Shown in pieces: positions 6,001-8,384 of a stretch of 8,384 nt of DNA. Origin of the DNA: Methanobacteriota archaeon (GTDB taxonomy: Archaea; Thermoplasmatota; DTKX01; GCA-020343715); contig JAUVRF010000056.1 in NCBI GenBank assembly GCA_030597775.1, positions 1 to 8,384 of the forward strand. The letters are read 5' to 3'. Every line of letters begins with the position of its first letter. The stretch's first letter is position 1. The notes beneath the pieces are model-generated. The model did not search any database, was not told the DNA's origin, and saw nothing but the letters and a program-made list of their open reading frames with translations. A program made the position numbers and the translations under genes.

Positions 6001-8384
6001 CAACACCCCACCGGGATGGAACTTCGCGGCATACAACAACTACAACTCGGGATACAGGACCTCCCACTGGCGGGAGAACACGACCTCGGGAGGCCACGGA
6101 GCGTTCCTGGGCTTCGACGTGAGACTGCTCAACGACGATGGTCGGGAGATGGCCCGGACGATGATCGAGTGGTGCCTGGACGGACAGGTGGACCAGAGGA
6201 TCGTAGGGGAGGGGAAATCCGTCCTCGTCATCCGCTCCACCGATACCATCACGCCCACCCTCACGGCCCTTGAGAGCGCGGCAAGCGACCTCCTCATCGC
6301 CAACGGCCTGAACGTGGTCTATGTGGCCAATTCCCATATCGGGACCACGGACCTTACCCGGTCCAACGGCGTCTACCTGGTCGAGGGGCTCGTGACCCCC
6401 ACCCTGGTCAACCAGTGGGTGTCCGCGGGACTCCGTGTGGGGTTGATGTACACGGGTTCCAACGACTTCGGTGGAAGCTGGACCTGGCAGGACCATCCGA
6501 ACACCCGCAGGTACACGGCGACGGGGGCCTCGGGCTTCAACAACTACTTCGCCGACTCCCAGTTCACGGCGGAGAACGCGGGCTCGGTCTACCTAACGCA
6601 TGCGAACCATCCTTCGGGTTCCATCAGGGACGGCCACGGCTACTACACCAGCTACTGGTCCGGTGGCCACCGCACCGACGGCACAAGCGGGGGAAGGGTG
6701 GCGTTCCTCACCTTCGACCCGCGGGACCTCACGTTGGCGGGCGAGGCCATCTACGGCAACTTCATCGCCTGGGTCGATGGAAGGCCCTACCCCATGGCGA
6801 ACACCAGCTCGGGAAAGGTGGCCCTGGTGGTCAACACCTACGACACGTCGGGAGGCACCCTCTCCCTCCGTGAGGAGGCCCTCAAGGACAACCTGACGGC
6901 CATGGGCCTCTCCGTCGAGTACGTGAGCCACGTCAACAGCTCCCGCACCGACTTCTCAAGGTCGCTGTTCGTCGTCTTCTGCGACCACGCACCGCCCCGG
7001 TACCTGGTCGACCACCTGGTCGACGACCTGGGCAAGGGCGTCGGCATGTACTACAGCTCCGCGTGGCGCCACGGCGGCTCGTGGGGATGGCCGGGAGGAA
7101 TAGGGGCGAGCACGTTCCGTGTGACGAACAACTCCACCTTCATGGCCAACTACTCGGCCTCCACCAACTACGTCATGGGAAGCGGGACGCCCTCCCATCC
7201 AGAGGTGTACAATTACATCCCATCGGGATGGACCCTCGTGGGTCACATGTCGTCCAGCGGCTACTACCGTTGCGCCTTCTCCCGGGAGAATTCGACCACC
7301 GGCGGCCGGGGCGTCATATTCACCTTCCGCCCAGACGACCTGACCTCGGTGGGCGTCGGCGTGCTCAACGAGACCTACTACTACCTGCTGGGTGCCAACG
7401 CCACCATACCGGACGGCAACGCCGACCTGACGGTGACGGCCGTCGCCATCGACGCCCCATCGTACTCGGCGGGCGATACCGTGACCGTCAATGCAACCCT
7501 CAAGAACCAGGGCACCTCTGACGTCAACAGGAGCTTCACTGTCGTGTTCATGGTGGACGGGACCGTCTTCGGTTCGGTCCTCGTATCCAACCTGTCCAAC
7601 GGTGCCAGCCAGAATGTCAGCATGAACTGGACCGTGCTCCCTGGCACCCATGTGGTCAAGGTGGTGGTGGACAGCACCGGCGTGGTGCCGGAATCGAACG
7701 AGGCGAACAACGAAAAGGAGCTGACGGTCGCTAACGTGGCGGGTCCCGACCTGACCATCGAGGCCGTCTCCATGCAACCCGTCACGAGGGAGGACGGGAA
7801 CTTCATCAACGTGACCGTGAGGGTCGCGAACGTGGGAACAGTGAATGTAACGAACGAGATAGAGGTGATGGTATTGAACGGAGCGAGGGGGATGGGCTCC
7901 GTCTTCATCCAGGGCATCGCCAAGGGGAAGAACGCCACGGTGACGCTGATCGTCCTGGGTCTGCTGACGACCGCCAACATGACGGTCCACGCGGACTGGG
8001 GCGACCGTGTCCTGGAGACGGACGAGACGAACAACACTTACGCCCTGGTCGGAAGCATCGGTCCGCCCACCGGACAGACCGTTGAGGCGAAGAAGGGCAC
8101 TTGGATACGGATCGAGTTCACGGCCGAGGAATGGACCCACGTGTACACACCCGCCACGGCCAGGTTCTTCGACCCGGAGGACAATAATGTCGAAACGATG
8201 TCGTACAACGCCGGGAGCTGGGGAACCAGGACCATGACCTACCTGCTGGACAACGACGGCACCTGGGAGCTGGTCGTATCGTACGACCAGACGGCCTTCG
8301 ACTACACGGCTCACATCACCGTCACAGACCCGACCACGGTTATCGAGACGACCTACCAGTACATCCACAGGGTCGGTTCCGGCA
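1..8384 (+). CDS. Giant modular secreted/surface protein, internal fragment (partial at both ends)
   Basis: A single frame (codons beginning at base 2) is open through the entire window, giving 2,794 residues with no start or stop; the true protein is larger. Visible domain order: FG-GAP repeats (residues about 1-204), discoidin-like segment (205-338), Ig-like segments (339-465), second FG-GAP propeller (466-805), Ig-like domains (806-1063), seven approximately 200-residue tandem modules (1064-2474), two CARDB domains (2475-2690) and a C-terminal beta domain (2691 onward). No transmembrane segment is evident inside the fragment. N-x-S/T sequons number more than fifty by hand count and only about ten cysteines occur, which fits an extracellular, probably N-glycosylated archaeal protein. 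FG-GAP, Ig-like and CARDB domains are well-known extracellular adhesion modules; the specific function is unknown. Signal peptide and membrane or cell-wall anchor are expected upstream and downstream. A chimeric assembly is possible but nothing in the frame suggests a frameshift. Confidence 0.95.
2..613 (+). other. FG-GAP/VCBS repeat array 1 (four calcium-loop motifs, N-terminally cut)
   Basis: Four integrin-alpha-like calcium-binding loops of the form D-x-D/N-x-D-G-x-x-D are visible: DFNEDGHMD at 89-115, DMDNDGHLD at 233-259, DLDGDGNLD at 389-415 and DLDDDGDLD at 530-556. They are spaced 141-156 bases (47-52 residues) apart, and each is followed by a hydrophobic strand such as DIVGGG, DLLTAL, DILVDRG and DLIVARS. 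This is the usual period of FG-GAP/VCBS blades. Such repeats form calcium-stabilised beta-propellers in extracellular proteins. Since propellers normally have six to eight blades, two to four more should lie upstream of the window. Confidence 0.92.
614..1015 (+). other. Discoidin/laminin-G-like beta-sandwich segment (tentative)
   Basis: About 134 residues follow the last FG-GAP blade and contain a recurrent extracellular pattern: 'SATSPVHDMG' then 'DWRYVQLEHG', 'LEVRASLDNSTWTAW', and the closing 'GRYVQWRLAFA' and 'TPFVRSVNLLGV'. The R-Y-V-Q-W/L strand followed by a 'TPxVRSV' strand is seen in carbohydrate-binding-type beta-sandwiches such as the F5/8 type C (discoidin) group, where it packs the end of the fold. 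This assignment rests on pattern resemblance only. An unclassified beta-sandwich linker domain is equally possible. Confidence 0.45.
1016..1228 (+). other. Ig/FN3-like beta domain (tentative)
   Basis: About 71 residues beginning 'TDPSVELRWRQTED' and ending 'TTTLAYRD' show alternating hydrophobic strands: 'VELRWRQ', 'ATWSTATMSKVSAGNYTGSV', 'GHLVLAVSARKAGG' and 'TTTLAYR'. The middle strand 'NYTGSVPAG' and the following 'LVLAVSARKAGG' match the second half of the Ig-like repeats found later in this protein (compare 'FTATIPAIG' and 'YRVRTVDLAGN' at about 2816-2892). It is probably an Ig-like spacer. Short length and weak conservation make the family uncertain. Confidence 0.5.
1229..1396 (+). other. 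N-terminal half of an Ig-like domain, interrupted by the second propeller
   Basis: The segment starts with the canonical opening 'DTGPVLMWAKALPYY', then 'TTAVRIVADLED-TTGVENATLFYTFDNSTWSNVSMTLG'. This is the first part (strands A, B and C) of the Ig-like domain common in such proteins, in which 'D..GP' opens, 'V.a.v.D..gv..a.l.Y' follows and 'tW..v.Mt' precedes the last strands. The expected continuation ('..tATIP....tv.YyvvatD.aGn') is missing; the sequence switches directly to an FG-GAP calcium loop at 1412. A matching continuation appears about 1.1 kb later, at 2486-2620, so the two pieces may be one split domain. Confidence 0.6.
1397..2416 (+). other. FG-GAP beta-propeller 2 (seven calcium-loop motifs)
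   Basis: Seven FG-GAP loops occur at 1412-1438 (DLDGDGDPE), 1553-1579 (DLDGGGAPE), 1715-1741 (DVDGDGSLE), 1856-1882 (DWDGDGQME), 2006-2032 (DMDADGSLD), 2171-2197 (DWDGDGMIE) and 2345-2371 (DLDDDGELE). Spacings are 141-174 bases, i.e. 47-58 residues per blade. Seven copies is the number expected for a closed integrin-alpha-type seven-bladed propeller. Each loop is followed by a hydrophobic strand, and most blades carry a 'V-Y-x-W/Y' strand (for example 'IRVYSWTGSTF', 'TYVYTYEW', 'VVYVYTPD'). The second loop has glycine where most of the others have aspartate at the fifth position, so its calcium binding may be weak. In five of the seven loops the last acidic residue is Glu, not Asp as in array 1, which argues that the two arrays did not arise by a recent copy of each other. 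Confidence 0.9.
2417..2626 (+). other. Ig-like domain lacking its middle strands / C-terminal half of split Ig domain
   Basis: After the last propeller blade the protein reads 'DSRGPSFSSSDMG', an Ig-like opening, then a short 'YYSGAITPLGTPDTWSATIP' and 'TEATVRYYIVATDASG', the usual closing strands. The middle 'V.a.v.D..Gv..v.l.Y' strands normally found between are absent, so the domain is about 30 residues too short compared with the complete neighbour at 2624-2929. The missing part is exactly what is present at 1229-1396. The strand 'YYIVATDASG' is the typical final strand of these secreted Ig-like repeats. Confidence 0.6.
2624..2929 (+). other. Ig-like domain (complete)
   Basis: About 102 residues run from 'DGTAPTIKGVTSPPTYL' to 'PPQSYVVD'. 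The strands in order are 'DSFEVYCNVTDAVSIGGAWLEYNVTGSNWTSIPMT' (read as three strands), 'LTAHFTATIPAIGSATTVTYRVRTVDLAGNAAT' and the linker 'VVDTGP'. The 'D-x-T-A-P' opening and 'Y-R-V-R-T-V-D-L-A-G-N' end are standard for secreted Ig-like repeats of archaea and bacteria. It serves here as the reference for the incomplete copies on either side of propeller 2. One cysteine (in 'VYCNV') is unpaired within the domain. Confidence 0.75.
2927..3190 (+). other. Ig-like domain (short variant)
   Basis: This follows directly: 'DTGPSFNWMKDGFGSPFKWEINVTDNGGVASVVISYSTD' opens it, and 'RVTWLNATVTNSGNIYSASVDVDPNATVFFEVTATDNLGL' closes it. The order matches the preceding domain: opening D-x-G-P, a 'V.VtD.ggv.sV.isYs.d' strand pair, 'tWlnatv', 'YsAsVdv', and 'vfFeVtAtDnlG'. 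It is about 88 residues, at the lower end for the fold. It connects the Ig stretch to the seven-module array; four N-x-S/T sequons fall in it. Confidence 0.72.
3191..3790 (+). repeat. Tandem alpha/beta module 1 of 7 (200 residues)
   Basis: First copy of the approximately 200-residue repeat. Landmarks: strand 'LTLLVADP'; helix 'EEQQVHQLLLDLYYTM'; strand 'ADLVVAVDNG'; strand 'DDGVSVLLLDDG'; Tyr-rich 'SSYYASYMH'; 'PSGWTLVAMNQ' (the Gly-Trp-Thr at 3590-3598); 'SGGKAVTF'; closing helix 'MYFLEQLMNWTLG'. The first helix lacks the turn 'W-G-x-x-V' seen in modules 2-4, so this is one of the more diverged copies. Its last ten residues act as linker before module 2. Borders were set at the conserved first strand of each copy. 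Confidence 0.8.
3791..4396 (+). repeat. Tandem alpha/beta module 2 of 7 (202 residues)
   Basis: Landmarks in order: strand 'HVVLVINDDD'; helix 'ETNVKTLLDSWGYDVQLL'; strand 'ATAVMVPAYYTG'; strand 'DQGVPVILLANA'; Tyr/Gly/Asn-rich loops including 'NGGYGYAFYN'; 'PPGWTGLGH' (Gly-Trp-Thr at 4196-4204); 'SGTLGFADMSD'; closing helix 'EFLLYRMLTNATG'. This is the clearest copy of the Rossmann-like first half: strand, helix, Gly turn, strand, strand, then 'G-V-P-V-I-L-L'. The 'E' at the helix start recurs in modules 1-7. No cysteine is present. Confidence 0.85.
4397..5008 (+). repeat. Tandem alpha/beta module 3 of 7 (204 residues), the only copy with Cys at the fourth-strand turn
   Basis: Landmarks: 'NVVMVIAGGTGG'; helix 'QETALADMLTSWGHTLYYL'; strand 'AKAIVATHWV'; strand 'SQGIGVVLCYDAG'; aromatic segment 'NWYYNSYWEYRY'; 'SPGWTVLAN' (Gly-Trp-Thr at 4811-4819); 'NGSFGFIAGL'; closing helix 'MYFLELAVNYSMG'. 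The Cys codon at 4643-4645 sits just after the 'G-V-V-L' strand, where class I glutamine amidotransferases carry the nucleophile; the other six copies have Asp, Ala, Tyr, Tyr, Tyr or Ser around this place. A His and Glu partner pair is not obvious, so catalysis is not supported. Confidence 0.83.
5009..5602 (+). repeat. Tandem alpha/beta module 4 of 7 (198 residues)
   Basis: Landmarks: 'NAVFITTGAD'; helix 'HETPVVSELTRWGYNITYV'; strand 'ASMVVAADWI'; strand 'DGDIGVVLLYRGS'; a very Gly/Tyr-rich stretch from about 5336 to 5470 ('MAGYGFYGQQSGYGHYW'); 'VAGFTRIGD' in place of the usual Gly-Trp-Thr; 'DAHVCVLTYDP'; closing helix 'LSLMERMFNFSQN'. The Trp of the P-x-G-W-T motif is Phe and the 'S-G-G' before the late strand is missing. 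It is the shortest copy. Confidence 0.8.
5603..6214 (+). repeat. Tandem alpha/beta module 5 of 7 (204 residues)
   Basis: Landmarks: 'EVVLLVANND'; helix 'REAYLKAFIENMGLTVEV'; strand 'SRLVVYTEDL'; strand 'DQGVGLALFYTAG'; Trp-rich 'TWYSNWAASGNWWVM'; 'PPGWNFAAYN' (Gly-Trp-Asn at 6014-6022); 'SGGHGAFLGFD'; closing helix 'REMARTMIEWCLDG'. From here on the late strand has the stronger form 'S/T-G-G-x-x-(A/I)-F-x-x-F', shared with modules 6 and 7, suggesting that modules 5-7 form a subgroup. Cysteines in 'VMTCSPG' and 'EWCLDG' could conceivably pair. Confidence 0.83.
6215..6814 (+). repeat. Tandem alpha/beta module 6 of 7 (200 residues)
   Basis: Landmarks: 'KSVLVIRSTD'; helix 'LESAASDLLIANGLNVVYV'; strand 'SNGVYLVEGL'; strand 'SAGLRVGLMYTGS'; Asn/Tyr/Phe-rich loops 'GFNNYFADSQF'; 'HPSGSIRDG' where other copies have P-x-G-W-T; 'SGGRVAFLTFDP'; closing helix 'EAIYGNFIAWVDG'. 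The last part, 'G-R-V-A-F-L-T-F-D-P' followed by a helix ending 'N-F-I-A-W-V-D-G', is the closest in this protein to the C-terminal 'G-K-G-R-V-F' strand and 'N-x-I-x-W-A-x-G' helix of ThuA-like domains. No cysteine is present. Confidence 0.82.
6815..7423 (+). repeat. Tandem alpha/beta module 7 of 7 (203 residues)
   Basis: Landmarks: 'KVALVVNTYD'; helix 'REEALKDNLTAMGLSVEYV'; strand 'RSLFVVFCDH'; 'LGKGVGMYYSSA'; Trp/Gly-rich 'HGGSWGWPGGIG'; 'PSGWTLVGHM' (Gly-Trp-Thr at 7226-7234); 'TGGRGVIFTFRP'; closing segment 'GVLNETYYYLLG'. It has two Cys ('FCDH' and 'YRCAF') but none at the turn after the fourth strand. The copy ends 'ANATIPDGNA' and passes directly into the first CARDB domain, so there is no eighth module. 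Confidence 0.83.
7424..7747 (+). other. CARDB domain 1
   Basis: About 108 residues with the full CARDB (cell adhesion related domain in bacteria/archaea) pattern: 'DLTVTAVAIDAPSYSAG' opening, 'TVTVNATLKNQGTSDV' (the 'v.a.v.N.G' strand), 'FTVVFMVDGTVFGS', 'VSMNWTVLPGTHVVKVVVD' and the closing 'VPESNEANNEKELTV'. The E-x-N-E-x-N-N ending is diagnostic. CARDB domains are Ig-like stalk or adhesion units in extracellular proteins; here they link the module array to the C-terminus. Confidence 0.93.
7748..8059 (+). other. CARDB domain 2
   Basis: A second CARDB copy starts 'DLTIEAVSMQPVTRED', continues 'FINVTVRVANVGTVNV' and 'IEVMVLNGARGMGSV', and ends 'VLETDETNNTYALVGS', retaining the D-E-T-N-N close. 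It is diverged from copy 1 apart from these hallmarks. 'VTLIVLGLLTTANMTV' is hydrophobic but fits the 'W.v..G.h.v.v.vD' strand region, so I do not read it as a membrane helix. Several N-x-S/T sequons lie in it. Confidence 0.9.
8072..8384 (+). other. C-terminal beta-sandwich domain, PPC-like (truncated by window)
   Basis: After a short 'GPPTGQT' linker the sequence reads 'VEAKKGTWIRIEFTAEEW', 'TPATARFFDPEDNNVET', 'TRTMTYLLDNDGTWELVVSYD' and 'FDYTAHITVTD'. The order of 'G-x-x-I-x-I-x-F', 'a..rf.dP....' and 'y.l.n.GtW.l.V......dYt..itV' is that of pre-peptidase C-terminal-like or related jelly-roll domains that cap secreted proteins. The end of the fold and any membrane or cell-wall anchor lie beyond base 8384. 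Confidence 0.55.

Noticed and set aside
3191..7423. Recent DNA duplication or slippage repeats within the module array
   Set aside because: No long near-identical DNA tracts were seen between copies; similarity is at protein pattern level only, so the duplications are old.
7946..7990. Possible transmembrane helix in 'VTLIVLGLLTTANMTV'
   Set aside because: Too short, and it aligns with a core strand of CARDB domain 2, which continues to its normal D-E-T-N-N end.
6956..8368. 470-codon open frame on the - strand
   Set aside because: Same register effect: it ends opposite a sense TCA codon at 6956-6958. It lies opposite module 7 and two clear CARDB domains, and shows no domain itself.
1..8384. 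CRISPR, tRNA, insertion sequences, promoters or terminators
   Set aside because: No regularly spaced identical repeats, cloverleaf, terminal inverted repeats or non-coding gap is visible; the whole window is coding.

Overview
The whole 8.4-kb window is the interior of one very large gene on the + strand. The reading frame with codons starting at positions 2, 5, 8 and so on has no stop from base 2 to base 8383 (2,794 codons). Neither the start codon nor the stop codon lies inside the window, so there are no intergenic regions, promoters, RBSs, terminators, RNA genes, mobile elements or CRISPR arrays to annotate. Other open frames, including long ones on the - strand, look like shadows of this GC-rich gene.

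The protein is a modular secreted or cell-surface protein. In order it contains: four FG-GAP/VCBS calcium-loop repeats (the visible end of a beta-propeller that starts upstream); a discoidin/laminin-G-like beta-sandwich segment; an Ig/FN3-like segment and half of another; a complete-looking seven-motif FG-GAP propeller; the other half of an Ig-like domain and two more Ig-like domains; seven tandem copies of an approximately 200-residue alpha/beta module (3191-7423, half of the window); two CARDB domains; and the start of a further C-terminal beta domain that runs off the window.

The composition suggests an archaeon: secreted FG-GAP, Ig and CARDB architecture, more than fifty N-x-S/T sequons by hand count, few cysteines, frequent AGG arginine codons next to GC-rich third positions. 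A Thermoplasmatota-type lineage is my best guess, at low confidence; no marker gene is present to prove it.

The most notable element is the seven-fold module array. The copies are 198-204 residues long and strongly diverged. Each follows the same order: hydrophobic strand, helix ending in a 'W/M/N-G-x-x-(V/L)' turn, second strand, a strand ending in acidic or aromatic residues, 'G-V-x-V-x-L' strand, a Tyr/Gly/Trp-rich loop region, a 'P-x-G-W-T' motif, a 'S-G-G-x-x-x-F-x-x-F' strand, and a closing helix ending near 'N/W-x-x-G'. This resembles the core of class I glutamine amidotransferase-like / ThuA-like domains, without a conserved catalytic cysteine. I infer a structural, adhesive or ligand-binding role in the surface layer, not an enzyme. 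I do not recognise the module as a named family.
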